DNA of 64,000 bases, taken from the NCBI RefSeq assembly GCF_000243275.1, contig NZ_CM001437.1:2549812-2613811 (forward strand). Reading direction: 5' to 3'. Origin of the DNA: Myroides odoratus DSM 2801. GTDB lineage: Bacteria; Bacteroidota; Bacteroidia; Flavobacteriales; Flavobacteriaceae. A program made the translations under genes and the position numbers. Below the pieces are notes generated by a model. The model ran no database searches and was not told the DNA's origin. It worked only from the letters and a program-made list of their open reading frames with translations. Of this stretch, positions 26,876-36,877 are shown piece after piece. Positions within the stretch are counted from its first letter, which is position 1. Each line of letters starts with the position of its first letter.

Positions 26876-29800
26876 TTGGGAGGTTTCTTTGTTTTTCACC
26901 GGAAGTTGGCTTTCTGTTTACTTTTTGTTTTGTGCAGCACGTGGAGTGGTCTTGCACAGAATAACGCATTGAATCAACCCAATGATTCTATTCCACAGCC
27001 AGCTTATGATATGGGTAATATTGCATTACCTGATCCAGAAATTATCAAGGAATCGTATAGCTATGATCCATTAACGGATCAATATTACTACACCAAAGTG
27101 GTGAGTGATTTTAATTTGAGTTTACCGTTGATTTTGTCGCGCCAAGAGTATGAAAAAATCTTGATGCGTGCAGAAATGCGCCGTTATTTCTCTCAGAAGT
27201 TTAATGCAGTCAATGGAACATTAGAAGATCCAGCTGCACAACGCGATATGTTACCGCGCTATTATGTCAATTCAAAATTGTTTTCCGGAATATTTGGATC
27301 CAATGAAATTGATGTAAAACCAACTGGTTCTGTGGAGTTTGATATGGGAATTCGCCATACGAAACAAGAAAATCCATTGATGTCGAGCCGAAATAGAAAA
27401 TCGACAACGTTTGATTTTGATCAGCGCATTAGCATGGGATTGCAAGGAATGGTGGGTACGCGATTAGCCGTGAATGCCAATTATGACACCCAAGCGAGTT
27501 TTGACTTCCAGAATATCATGAAATTGGAATATGCACCTGATGAAGACGATATTGTACAAAAAGTCGAAGTGGGTAACGTGAGCATGCCGATTAGTGGTTC
27601 CTTAATTCGAGGAGCACAAAGTTTATTCGGGGTGAAAACGGAACTTAAATTCGGTAAAACAACAATTACAGGGGTTTTCTCGGAACAAAAATCACAGACA
27701 ACTTCAGTGAATGCTGAAGGAGGAGGGATGTTGGAAGATTTTGAATTGTATGCATTAGACTACGATGAAGATCGACATTTCTTCTTATCGCAATACTTTA
27801 GAAGCAAGTATGACGAGGCATTGAAAAATTACCCTTACATCAATTCGAGAGTGCGTATTACACGCGTGGAAGTTTGGGTAACCAATCGCTATAATCGCGT
27901 GAGTCAAACGAATAATAACTTGCGAAACATTGTGGCGATTCAAGATTTAGGGGAAGGATTTTTACGCAATGTCAAGTCGGAAAAAATATTTTCTCCCCGT
28001 GTTGATCCTGCTGCTTTCGTATTGAATAAAACAATTGACGCACCAACAGATAATAAAAATAATCAGTATGACCCTGGGAAAATTGGAAGTAACTACTTAA
28101 CACCTTCTATCCGAACTTCAGGTATTGGAGGTAGTGGGTTTACCAATAGCGTACAGGAGGGATTGGATTATGCTCGTTTAGAAAGTGCAAGAAAATTAAG
28201 CCCAAATGAGTTTACCTTTCATCCACAATTGGGGTATATCTCTCTTCAACAGCGTTTGTCAAATGATGAAGTTTTAGCTGTTGCTTTCCAATATACTATT
28301 GGAGATAAAGTATACCAAGTAGGGGAATTCGGAACAGATGGCGGAAGTTCAAACGTTGAAACAAATATTCCTGGACAAACAGATCCGGATGCTCAAGTAC
28401 CATTAGCGCAAGCCTTAGTGGTGAAGATGTTGAAGAGTTCTTTAACTTTAACGAGTGCGCCAGTTTGGAATTTGATGATGAAAAATATCTATCAGATACC
28501 AAACGCGATGAATATTTCACAAGATAAATTCCGCTTTAACTTATTGTATACTGACCCAAGTCCGTTGAATTACATCAGTCAAGCGGGAGATTTACTTTTA
28601 CCAGAAGGTGTAGATCGCACGCCATTATTGAAAGTATTTCACTTGGATCGCTTGGATTCATCGAATAACCCACAAAATGGAGGGGATGGATTTTTCGATT
28701 ACTTGGCACAAGGAAGTGCAACCAATGGATTAGATCCTGCTACCGGAAGTTTTGGAAATAACAATAACAACAACGGATACGGTGGAAATAATTCTTATGG
28801 TGGAGGATACGGAAATAACTCCAACCAAAACCAATACAACAATAATACCTTTGACGGTATAACCATCGATGCCGTTAATGGGCGAATTATTTTTACAACA
28901 GTAGAGCCTTTTGGAACACATTTATTCGATAAGTTAAAGAATAAAATGGATGAAGATTATGATGTTTCTGCTTCATATAACTCCAACCAGAAAAAATATG
29001 TATTCCGCGAATTATATTCGAATACCAAATCATCTGCAATTCGAAATCAAAGTAGCAAGAATAAATTCCAATTAAAAGGAAAGTACTCAAGCGTAAGTGG
29101 ACAAGGAATTCCGATTGGGGCATTTAATATTGCACCAGGATCAGTTGTCGTGAATGCAGGTGGAAGAGTGTTGGCTGAAGGAGTAGATTATACGGTTGAT
29201 TATACAGGAGGCCGTGTTATGATTCTAGATGAAGCTTTGCTTGCTTCGAATACGCCAATTAATATTTCTGTTGAAAATAATACAATGTTTGGACAACAAA
29301 CCAAACGTTTCTTTGGATTGAATATTGATCACCAATTCAGTAAAGATTTCAAAATCGGAGGTACATTCTTGCGCTTGTCTGAAAAACCAATGACACATAA
29401 ATCAGTCTATGGACAAGAGTCTGTAAACAATACGATTTGGGGATTCAATATGCAGTATTCAACAGAAGTACCGTTCTTGACGCGTATGGTTAATAAATTA
29501 CCAAACATTGATACCGATGTTGAATCTCGTGTTTCAGTACGTGGAGAGTTTGCTTATTTACAGCCTGGAGCTTCAAAGAATGACCAGATGAATGGTGAAG
29601 CAACGGTGTATATTGATGATTTTGAAGGAGCACAATCGCGTATTGATATCCGATCGCCTTTAGCGTGGAAATTATCGAGTACGCCAGTTGGATTTTTCAA
29701 AAAAGATGCGAATACCTATGAGGATCCTAACAACTTACCACATTCATTAGAAGATGGATTCCGCCGAGGTAAATTAGCCTGGTATACCATTGACCCTACT

Positions 29801-32800
29801 TTTTATGTAGGAGCTAAACCGAATGGAGTTGGTATAGAAGATATGTCTTCGAACCGCACAAGAAGAATTTACAGTGAAGAGTTGTTTGCTACCAAAGATA
29901 TCGCCTATGGAGAGAGTCGCGTAATTACAACGTTAGATATGTCTTTCTATCCAGAAGAACGCGGACCGTATAACTTTAACCCTGATTATTTACAGTCTTT
30001 AAAATCGAAGACACCGCGTAAGAACTGGGGAGGTGTTATGCGTGGATTGGCAACAACTAACTTTGAACAAGCAAATATTGAGTTCGTTGAATTTTGGGTA
30101 TTAGACCCGTATGTGGGACGATCTAATGATGTATTACCTGAACGAAATAGTGGGGAATTACGTCTGAATTTCGGATTTATCTCGGAAGATATTTTGCGTG
30201 ATGGTTATAAACAATATGAAAATGGATTGCCAGGTGTTGGTAGTACTGTTGCAACGATTGAAACAATTTGGGGGAAAGTACCTGCAGCGCCATCGTTAAT
30301 TTATGCGTTTGATGTAAATGCAGAAAGTAGACGTTTACAAGACGTCGGATTAGATGGATTAAGCGATGAGGAAGAACGTATAAAATTTGCAGATTTTGCT
30401 GGATTCTCTGATCCTGCTGCAGATAATTTTGTACACTATCTTGATGCGGAGGGAAGTATCTTAGAGCGTTATAAGAATTACAACGGGCTAGAAGGGAATT
30501 CACCAACATCCGGAACAAGAGGAGGAAATAACCAACCAGATGCAGAAGATATTGATGGGGATAATACCATGAATACCATTGATGCTTATTTTGAATACGC
30601 AGTAAAAATTAAAGCAAATCCAGAAGTAGGTGAAAATTACGTAACGGATATTAGAAATACTACGGCGCAATTAGCAGACGGATCTGTAACTCCCGTACGT
30701 TGGGTTCAGTATAAAGTGCCAATCGATGAAAATGGAAAGAAAATTGGAATGATTGACGATTTCCGTTCGATGCGTTTTATGCGTATGTATTTAACTGGAT
30801 TCGAAAGTGACATCACGTTGCGTTTTGGAAGTTTAGACTTAGTGCGTTCGGACTGGAGAAGATACAATGCGAGTTTACAAAATGACAAGGACAATAACCC
30901 ATTGCCATTACGACCAAATACAGGATTCGATGTTACGTCAGTAAGTGTACAAGATAACTATGACAGAAAGCCAATTCCGTATGTAATTCCTCCAGGAGTT
31001 AAACGCGAACAATATTATGTGAACAATACAGTAGTTGCACAAAATGAGCAATCATTGTCATTAAAAGTATATCCAATTGAAACAGGAAAAACTCCAGATG
31101 GATTAGCGCCTGGTGATTCAAGAGGAGTGTATAAAAACTTCAACTTAGATCTTCGTCGCTACAACAAGTTGCGTATGTTTATCCACGCAGAAGCTTTAGA
31201 AAATAGCACCATGCGTTTACGCGATGATGAAATGGTAGCCTTTATTCGTTTGGGAACGGATATTACGGATAACTTCTACCAAGTGGAAATTCCGTTGAAA
31301 GTAACGAATTTTGGAGAAGCAAATCCAGATTTAATTTGGCCAGAAGCGAATGAGTTAGAATTGAAACTAGAACTTTTGACCAAGTTGAAAGTGATGTTTA
31401 TGAACGAGGTTGGAAAGCAAGAACGCTTAACGGATATCTTCTTTAAAGAAGAAGAGGAATTGAGCGGAGGAGCTTCGCGTGAAAATAAATTGCGTTACGG
31501 AATTAAGGGGAATCCAAACTTTGGAAATGTCCGCGTGATTATGATTGGTTTGCGTAATGATCTAGATCGTTATGGGGCAACAGGAGATTTAGCAGGTGAA
31601 TTCTGGTTTGATGAATTGAGAATGTCAGACATGGATAATAAAGGAGGATGGGCAGCGACATTAAGTGTGGATGCAAACTTGGCTGACTTTGCTAATATTT
31701 CTGCAACAGGAACAAAACGCACCATCGGATTTGGAGGATTGGAACAAGGACCAAATCAACGAAGTAAAGAAGACTTTAAATCGTATAGCATTGTTACGAA
31801 TGTGAACTTAGGACAATTACTTCCGAAGAACTGGAGAATTAACCTGCCGTTTAACTATGCAATTAGCGAGGAGTTTATAACGCCAGAGTTCGATCCAGCA
31901 AACCCAGACGTGAAGTTGAAAACCATGAAATCTGTAGCTGGTTCTTCAGCAATGGCAGATGAAATTGAAAAACGCGCAACGGATTATACCAAGCGAAGAA
32001 GTATCAACTTTATTGGGGTAAATAAACAGAAAGATCCAGAGAGTAAAAAGAGAATTTACGACATTGAAAACATAACGTTATCGCATTCATACAACGAGGT
32101 GATTCACCATGATTTTGAAGTGGAATCCATGATTGATCAACAAACGAGATCGGCTTTGGATTATGCGTATAGCTTTGAGGCAAAACCAATCGAGCCATTC
32201 AAGAAAATGGAGTTTATGAAAGGGAGATATTGGCAAATATTGAAGGATTTTAACTTCAACTATCTGCCGTCTAATATCATGTTTAGTAGTAATATCATGC
32301 GTCAATATAACAAACAACAATTCCGTTTGATTGATGTGGAAGGAATTGGATTGGATCCGTTATACAGACGTAATTATTATTTCAATTACAACTATGGATT
32401 TAATTTCGATTTGACGAAATCACTGCGTTTAAATTATGTAGGAGGAAGTAATAATATTGTTCGAAATTATTACGACAGCCAGTTTAATGTAATTGAAAAT
32501 AGCACGATTTGGGATGATTATTTCAACGTTGGAGAACCGAATCAGTTCACGCAGCAGTTTACATTGAATTACGATTTACCGCTAAATAAAATACCTTTCC
32601 TTGCTTTTGTTCGCTCTTCGTATGCGTATACAGGAACGTACAATTGGCAACGTGCTTCGGATGCATTTAGCCAGATTGAATTTGATGGGGTTAATTATAA
32701 CTTAGGTAATACCATCCAAAACTCAAGAACGCAACAATTAAATACAACCTTCAGTTTAGAAACGTTGTATCGCTACGTTGGATTAGTAAAACGCAATACA

Positions 32801-34246
32801 GCGAAGAAAACGCCTGCGAAGAAAGCTGCGATTGTACCTGGTCAGAAAGTGGTGCAAAACAAAGAAAAAGAAGGTGGTTCTACAGGAGGTGCTTTAACTG
32901 ATTTTGCTATTGGATTATTGACATCTGTAAAAACGATTCAGATTAACTATTCAGAAAATAGTGGAACTGTTTTACCTGGATTTATGCCAAGTGTTGGATT
33001 CTTCGGAACATCAAAACCAACTATGGGATTTGTCTTCGGAGATCAAGCTGATGTGCGTTATCAAGCGGCAAGTCACGGGTATTTAACCAACTTCCCTGAG
33101 TTTAACCAAGAGTATACAGAAGTGTCAAACAAGACGCTAAACTTTACAGCGAGTGTTAATCCTATTCCAGACTTGACGATTGATGTAACAGGAAGAAGAA
33201 TGAAGTCGGAGAATTATGCGGAACAATTCCAAGTGCTGAATAATGAATACCAATCTCAGTCGCCGTATAATTATGGAAATTTCAGTATTTCAACTATTAT
33301 GTTGAGTAGTGCTTTTTCAAGTAATTCACTGGAGTATTCGGCAGCATTTGAACGCATGAAAGAAAATCGTTTGATTGTAGCGAATCGCCTAGCAACAGCA
33401 AGAGGAATTGATATCAATGATCCAGCTAATTTAGATAAAGAAGGATTCCCTATCGGATACAGCAAAGGAAGCCAAGAAGTATTACTTCCATCTTTCTTAG
33501 CGGCTTATACGGGTAAAGGGGCAGACAAAGTATCTACGAGTATGTTTAGAGATATTCCATTGCCAAACTGGAACCTTCGTTATACGGGGTTAATGCGCAT
33601 TCCTTGGATAAAGAGTAAATTCAGAAGATTCTCTATCCACCATGGGTATACAGCAACGTATGCCTTGGGCTCATTTAGCTCGAATTTTGAATACTATGAG
33701 AAACCAAATGAAGTGAATCAATATGGAAATTACCCTGCTCAAACAGTCGTGAACAATGCTATTTTAACGGAGCAATTTAATCCGTTAATCCGCTTTGATT
33801 TGGAAACAAATTCGGCCATTAAAATCTTGGCAGAAATTAGAAAAGATAGAACCTTGGCGTTGAGTTTTGACAACAACCTCTTAACGGAAACCTCCGGAAA
33901 CGATTATGTAATCGGATTGGGATACCGAATTAAGAATGTTGGATTCAATTCCATGTATGCAAATAACGGAATGGGAGGGCGTATTGAAAGCGACATCAAT
34001 ATCAAAGTTGATTTGACCTTGAGTAAACGCGAAACGATTGTACGTTATTTAGATTACAACAACAACCAAGTGGGAGGTGGGCAAGATATGTGGAAGTTAT
34101 TGATTACAGCAGATTACATGCTGAGTAAGAATTTAACTGCGATATTCTTCTACGATCATTCTTTCTCTAAAGCGGTTATTTCAACGATGTACCCAATTAC
34201 AAATATTCGTACCGGATTGACGATGCGATATAGTTTTGGAAATTAG
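26876..34246 (+). CDS. sprA: Cell surface protein SprA, type IX secretion outer-membrane translocon
   Basis: 2456 aa, close to the ~2400 aa of characterised SprA. SprA forms the giant beta-barrel through which T9SS substrates cross the outer membrane, and is needed for gliding in motile relatives. A signal peptide (KLAFCLLFVLCSTWSGLAQ) precedes the SprA N-terminal region (PLTDQYYYTKV, MGIRHTKQENP), and the C-terminal half is rich in amphipathic strands (YNYGFNFDLTKSLRLNYVGG) ending in the barrel-closing aromatic motif RTGLTMRYSFGN. An Asn/Gly-rich insert lies at residues ~625-660. No ATG is available: the frame opens three nt after the ruvA stop and the first usable codon is TTG at 26876, which gives a complete signal peptide. 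Confidence 0.95.
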   Translation: MGGFFVFHRKLAFCLLFVLCSTWSGLAQNNALNQPNDSIPQPAYDMGNIALPDPEIIKESYSYDPLTDQYYYTKVVSDFNLSLPLILSRQEYEKILMRAEMRRYFSQKFNAVNGTLEDPAAQRDMLPRYYVNSKLFSGIFGSNEIDVKPTGSVEFDMGIRHTKQENPLMSSRNRKSTTFDFDQRISMGLQGMVGTRLAVNANYDTQASFDFQNIMKLEYAPDEDDIVQKVEVGNVSMPISGSLIRGAQSLFGVKTELKFGKTTITGVFSEQKSQTTSVNAEGGGMLEDFELYALDYDEDRHFFLSQYFRSKYDEALKNYPYINSRVRITRVEVWVTNRYNRVSQTNNNLRNIVAIQDLGEGFLRNVKSEKIFSPRVDPAAFVLNKTIDAPTDNKNNQYDPGKIGSNYLTPSIRTSGIGGSGFTNSVQEGLDYARLESARKLSPNEFTFHPQLGYISLQQRLSNDEVLAVAFQYTIGDKVYQVGEFGTDGGSSNVETNIPGQTDPDAQVPLAQALVVKMLKSSLTLTSAPVWNLMMKNIYQIPNAMNISQDKFRFNLLYTDPSPLNYISQAGDLLLPEGVDRTPLLKVFHLDRLDSSNNPQNGGDGFFDYLAQGSATNGLDPATGSFGNNNNNNGYGGNNSYGGGYGNNSNQNQYNNNTFDGITIDAVNGRIIFTTVEPFGTHLFDKLKNKMDEDYDVSASYNSNQKKYVFRELYSNTKSSAIRNQSSKNKFQLKGKYSSVSGQGIPIGAFNIAPGSVVVNAGGRVLAEGVDYTVDYTGGRVMILDEALLASNTPINISVENNTMFGQQTKRFFGLNIDHQFSKDFKIGGTFLRLSEKPMTHKSVYGQESVNNTIWGFNMQYSTEVPFLTRMVNKLPNIDTDVESRVSVRGEFAYLQPGASKNDQMNGEATVYIDDFEGAQSRIDIRSPLAWKLSSTPVGFFKKDANTYEDPNNLPHSLEDGFRRGKLAWYTIDPTFYVGAKPNGVGIEDMSSNRTRRIYSEELFATKDIAYGESRVITTLDMSFYPEERGPYNFNPDYLQSLKSKTPRKNWGGVMRGLATTNFEQANIEFVEFWVLDPYVGRSNDVLPERNSGELRLNFGFISEDILRDGYKQYENGLPGVGSTVATIETIWGKVPAAPSLIYAFDVNAESRRLQDVGLDGLSDEEERIKFADFAGFSDPAADNFVHYLDAEGSILERYKNYNGLEGNSPTSGTRGGNNQPDAEDIDGDNTMNTIDAYFEYAVKIKANPEVGENYVTDIRNTTAQLADGSVTPVRWVQYKVPIDENGKKIGMIDDFRSMRFMRMYLTGFESDITLRFGSLDLVRSDWRRYNASLQNDKDNNPLPLRPNTGFDVTSVSVQDNYDRKPIPYVIPPGVKREQYYVNNTVVAQNEQSLSLKVYPIETGKTPDGLAPGDSRGVYKNFNLDLRRYNKLRMFIHAEALENSTMRLRDDEMVAFIRLGTDITDNFYQVEIPLKVTNFGEANPDLIWPEANELELKLELLTKLKVMFMNEVGKQERLTDIFFKEEEELSGGASRENKLRYGIKGNPNFGNVRVIMIGLRNDLDRYGATGDLAGEFWFDELRMSDMDNKGGWAATLSVDANLADFANISATGTKRTIGFGGLEQGPNQRSKEDFKSYSIVTNVNLGQLLPKNWRINLPFNYAISEEFITPEFDPANPDVKLKTMKSVAGSSAMADEIEKRATDYTKRRSINFIGVNKQKDPESKKRIYDIENITLSHSYNEVIHHDFEVESMIDQQTRSALDYAYSFEAKPIEPFKKMEFMKGRYWQILKDFNFNYLPSNIMFSSNIMRQYNKQQFRLIDVEGIGLDPLYRRNYYFNYNYGFNFDLTKSLRLNYVGGSNNIVRNYYDSQFNVIENSTIWDDYFNVGEPNQFTQQFTLNYDLPLNKIPFLAFVRSSYAYTGTYNWQRASDAFSQIEFDGVNYNLGNTIQNSRTQQLNTTFSLETLYRYVGLVKRNTAKKTPAKKAAIVPGQKVVQNKEKEGGSTGGALTDFAIGLLTSVKTIQINYSENSGTVLPGFMPSVGFFGTSKPTMGFVFGDQADVRYQAASHGYLTNFPEFNQEYTEVSNKTLNFTASVNPIPDLTIDVTGRRMKSENYAEQFQVLNNEYQSQSPYNYGNFSISTIMLSSAFSSNSLEYSAAFERMKENRLIVANRLATARGIDINDPANLDKEGFPIGYSKGSQEVLLPSFLAAYTGKGADKVSTSMFRDIPLPNWNLRYTGLMRIPWIKSKFRRFSIHHGYTATYALGSFSSNFEYYEKPNEVNQYGNYPAQTVVNNAILTEQFNPLIRFDLETNSAIKILAEIRKDRTLALSFDNNLLTETSGNDYVIGLGYRIKNVGFNSMYANNGMGGRIESDINIKVDLTLSKRETIVRYLDYNNNQVGGGQDMWKLLITADYMLSKNLTAIFFYDHSFSKAVISTMYPITNIRTGLTMRYSFGN

Positions 34247-34252
34247 TTGAAT

Positions 34253-34286
34253 TTGTTTCGAAATCTATAAGATTGTTATACATTTG
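34253..34286 (+). promoter_or_regulatory. gcvH promoter
   Basis: TTG 34253-34255, 23 nt spacer, perfect -7 TACATTTG 34279-34286, just after the sprA stop and 17 nt before the gcvH ATG. Confidence 0.6.
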
Positions 34287-34303
34287 CTAAAAAATAATAC
34301 AAA

Positions 34304-34684
34304 ATGAATTTACCAGCTAATTTAAAGTACACAAAAGACCACGAATGGGTAGCTATCGAAGGTGATATCGCTACAGTAGGTATTACAGATTTCGCTCAAA
34401 GAGAGTTAGGAGATATTGTATATGTTGAAGTTGAAACCTTAGACCAAACTTTGGATAAAGATGAAGTATTTGGTACGGTAGAGGCTGTGAAAACAGTTTC
34501 AGATTTGTTTTTACCATTATCAGGTGAAGTAATTGAATTCAATGAAGGGTTAGAAACAGAACCAGAATTAGTAAACCAAGATCCTTACGGAGCTGGATGG
34601 ATGATTAAAATTAAAGTTTCTGATTTAAGCGAAGTTGATGCTTTGTTGTCAGATGCAGCATATAAAGAATTGATTGGCGCGTAA
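34304..34684 (+). CDS. gcvH: Glycine cleavage system H protein
   Basis: 126 aa. Small lipoyl carrier that shuttles the aminomethyl group between the P, T and L proteins of glycine cleavage. The lipoylated lysine lies in the typical turn [10 protein letters not shown] (residue ~63), preceded by GDIVYVEV and followed by [11 protein letters not shown]. The C-terminal GAGWMIKI segment is also conserved. No other gcv genes are nearby, as often in Bacteroidota. A VanZ-like gene overlaps its last codons. Confidence 0.98.
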   Translation: MNLPANLKYTKDHEWVAIEGDIATVGITDFAQRELGDIVYVEVETLDQTLDKDEVFGTVEAVKTVSDLFLPLSGEVIEFNEGLETEPELVNQDPYGAGWMIKIKVSDLSEVDALLSDAAYKELIGA

Positions 34685-35060
34685 GGTATTTTTTATCGCA
34701 GGATTGCTTTGGACGTGTTTTATTATATACGCATGTCTAGCTGAAGCATCCTCAATACCCAAAACGTCTTTCTTTAATATTCCGAATAAAGATAAAGTTG
34801 CACATTTTACTTTTTACTTTGTTTTCTCCGTTATTTGGTTTTTGTTTTCGAACAAAAAAAACAACAGTAAAAAGGCGAAAATAAGAACAGGAATAGTTAT
34901 CTTTACTATTGCAACGTTCTTAGGTGGAGGAGTAGAGTTAGGTCAATATTTTTTCACCAATTCACGAAGTGCAGAATGGGCGGATTTTTTCGCTAATTCA
35001 CTGGGAAGTGCAATTGGAATTTTATTTGGTTTACTTATAACAACGCATAAAAAAAAATAG
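34674..35060 (+). CDS. VanZ-like family membrane protein
   Basis: 128 aa with three or four transmembrane helices and the VanZ-like signature [17 protein letters not shown] followed by [16 protein letters not shown]. VanZ-like proteins are widespread, and their function outside teicoplanin resistance is unknown; nothing here suggests glycopeptide resistance. There is no ATG near the 5' end; the frame starts at TTG 34674 and overlaps gcvH by 11 nt, which implies translational coupling, with a later TTG (about 34702) as an alternative. A terminator lies directly after the stop. Confidence 0.85.
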   Translation: MARKVFFIAGLLWTCFIIYACLAEASSIPKTSFFNIPNKDKVAHFTFYFVFSVIWFLFSNKKNNSKKAKIRTGIVIFTIATFLGGGVELGQYFFTNSRSAEWADFFANSLGSAIGILFGLLITTHKKK

Positions 35061-35085
35061 AGCCCCAGTCATGGGGCTTTTTTTA
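35061..35085 (+). terminator. Terminator after the gcvH-vanZ pair
   Basis: 7-bp stem AGCCCCA / TGGGGCT with loop GTCA and a T7 tail, directly after the VanZ-like stop codon. Confidence 0.88.
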
Positions 35086-35107
35086 TTAATAAAAAGTACT
35101 TACAATA

Positions 35108-35854
35108 ATGAGAGATTTGAGAGAGTTTATGGATTCTACGTATTTAAAAACTGCAGAACAAGCAGGTTTGACAGAAGTAGAAAATAAGAAAGTTGTGACC
35201 GACTTAATTCAAGAAGCGATTGAAGAGCAGTTTAAGCTAGCGATGATTCGCCCTGAAGAAGTAAAAGCGGGAAGAGCATTAGTAGATCAAAACAACTCTA
35301 AAGTTTTGATTGGTACCGTGATCGACTTTCCAAAAGGAGATGGAGGATTAGAAGCAAAGCTGAAAGAAGCGAAACAAGCAGTCGAAGATGGAGTAGACGA
35401 GTTGGATTATGTCGTGGATTATAAAGCCTTTCAAAAGGGAGCTGTTGATGTAGTGAAGGAAGAAGTTTACGCTTGTACCAAGTTCGGTTTAGAACAAGGA
35501 AAAGTAGTGAAATGGATTATTGAAGTAGCAGCGTTGACGAATACAGAAATCGTTAAACTAACAGCGTTGATTAAAAATGTGGTATTGAGTAATTTCAAAG
35601 AAACAGAATACGATAAAGTATTTGTGAAATCATCGACTGGTTTTTATCAGACAGAAGGGGGAAAACCTAATGGTGCAACGATGGAAACGCTTGTTTTAAT
35701 GCTAGAAAATGCAGGTCCACTACCTGTAAAGGCAGCTGGAGGAATTCGCGATCGAGAAACTGCTATCGAAATGATTACTTTAGGCGTTAAAAGATTAGGA
35801 ACTTCTTCGGCAAAAGTTATCGTTGAGGGGAAGGGTAGTACTGAAAATTACTAA
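35108..35854 (+). CDS. deoC: Deoxyribose-phosphate aldolase
   Basis: 248 aa. Cleaves 2-deoxyribose 5-phosphate to glyceraldehyde 3-phosphate and acetaldehyde in deoxynucleoside catabolism. TIM-barrel class I aldolase: the Schiff-base lysine is in VFVKSSTGF and the second catalytic lysine in PVKAAGGIRD; the strand VIDFPKGDG carries the usual acidic and proline residues. Acetaldehyde produced here could be a substrate of an ExaC-type dehydrogenase such as the one at 2.3 kb, but that link is only inferred. Starts at the ATG 48 nt after the VanZ-like gene. Confidence 0.96.
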   Translation: MRDLREFMDSTYLKTAEQAGLTEVENKKVVTDLIQEAIEEQFKLAMIRPEEVKAGRALVDQNNSKVLIGTVIDFPKGDGGLEAKLKEAKQAVEDGVDELDYVVDYKAFQKGAVDVVKEEVYACTKFGLEQGKVVKWIIEVAALTNTEIVKLTALIKNVVLSNFKETEYDKVFVKSSTGFYQTEGGKPNGATMETLVLMLENAGPLPVKAAGGIRDRETAIEMITLGVKRLGTSSAKVIVEGKGSTENY

Positions 35855-35921
35855 AAGATTAAAATAAGTGAATATTCAAAGCTCTAACGTATGTTTATAG
35901 GTATAGTTCTAAAAAATGGAT

Positions 35922-35929
35922 TATATTTG
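35922..35929 (+). promoter_or_regulatory. -7 promoter element for ctaB and the second oxidase cluster
   Basis: Perfect TATATTTG ending 17 nt before the ctaB ATG; no clear -33 TTG at 17-23 nt. Confidence 0.5.
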
Positions 35930-35946
35930 CAACTCATTAAAAACAA

Positions 35947-36861
35947 ATGAAAACAGCTTTGAATATTTCTTCTGAAAATAAACAATCGGTTTCTATCCTT
36001 AAGGAATTTAAAGAAATGACTAAGATGGGACTTGCCCTTAGTGTAGTGTTTTCCACTTTGGCAGGTTATGTTTTAGCTGTTCCGGATATTAGAAGCATAA
36101 ATTATATGACCATCATCGCTCTAGCAGTAGGGGGATATTGTATGGTTGGAGCATCTAACGTTTACAATCAAATTATTGAGCGTGATTTAGATGCTAAAAT
36201 GAACCGCACGGCAAATCGACCAATCGCATCGGGTCGTGTAAAGCCAACACCCGCTTTTATTCTAGCCGTGGTGTTAACGCTTTTAGGGATCGGAATCTTG
36301 TATGCCATCAACCCTAAAACAGCAATGTTTGGTGCAATCTCTATCTTTTTATACACAAGTGTTTATACTCCGTTAAAAACCATAACACCACTATCTGTGT
36401 TTGTTGGGGCTTTCCCTGGAGCAATTCCTTTTATGTTAGGATGGGTTGCAGAAACCAATAACTTTGGTATCGAAGCAGGAACCTTATTCTTAATTCAATT
36501 CTTTTGGCAATTTCCCCATTTCTGGGCAATTGGATGGTTCTTGTTTGACGATTATAAACGTGGTGGATTCTCCATGTTACCAACTGGAAAGAAAGATAAT
36601 AAGACGCTAACGCAGATTATTTTATACACCATTTGGCTGATCATCGTTTCTATATTCCCAGTATTTAATGTAACGGGTCGATTGTATTTGACGCCAATTG
36701 CAGCGGGTCTAGTTTTACTAGCGGGAATTTGGATGCTTACAGCAGCCGTAAAGCTTTATAAGCAGAGAACGGATAAAGCCGCTCGTGCATTAATGTTAGT
36801 AAGTGTAACTTACATCTCATTAATCCAGATTATTTACGTGTTAGATAAAATTTTACGATAG
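35947..36861 (+). CDS. ctaB: Heme O synthase (protoheme IX farnesyltransferase) CtaB
   Basis: 304 aa, UbiA-type membrane prenyltransferase that adds a farnesyl group to heme b to give heme O, the precursor of heme A used by the oxidase. The first aspartate-rich motif NQIIERDLDAKMNRTANRP is present, with YTPLKTITPLSV and FWQFPHFWAIGWF matching the family. About eight hydrophobic helices. It opens the second respiratory gene cluster, and oxidase subunit III follows after 16 nt. The next step, heme A synthase (CtaA), is not in the window. Confidence 0.96.
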   Translation: MKTALNISSENKQSVSILKEFKEMTKMGLALSVVFSTLAGYVLAVPDIRSINYMTIIALAVGGYCMVGASNVYNQIIERDLDAKMNRTANRPIASGRVKPTPAFILAVVLTLLGIGILYAINPKTAMFGAISIFLYTSVYTPLKTITPLSVFVGAFPGAIPFMLGWVAETNNFGIEAGTLFLIQFFWQFPHFWAIGWFLFDDYKRGGFSMLPTGKKDNKTLTQIILYTIWLIIVSIFPVFNVTGRLYLTPIAAGLVLLAGIWMLTAAVKLYKQRTDKAARALMLVSVTYISLIQIIYVLDKILR

Positions 36862-36877
36862 TTTATACAGATAGAAT

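Noticed and set aside
34674..35060. Glycopeptide resistance gene vanZ
   Set aside because: Only the common VanZ-like fold is present; there are no van ligase or dehydrogenase genes and the gene is coupled to gcvH.
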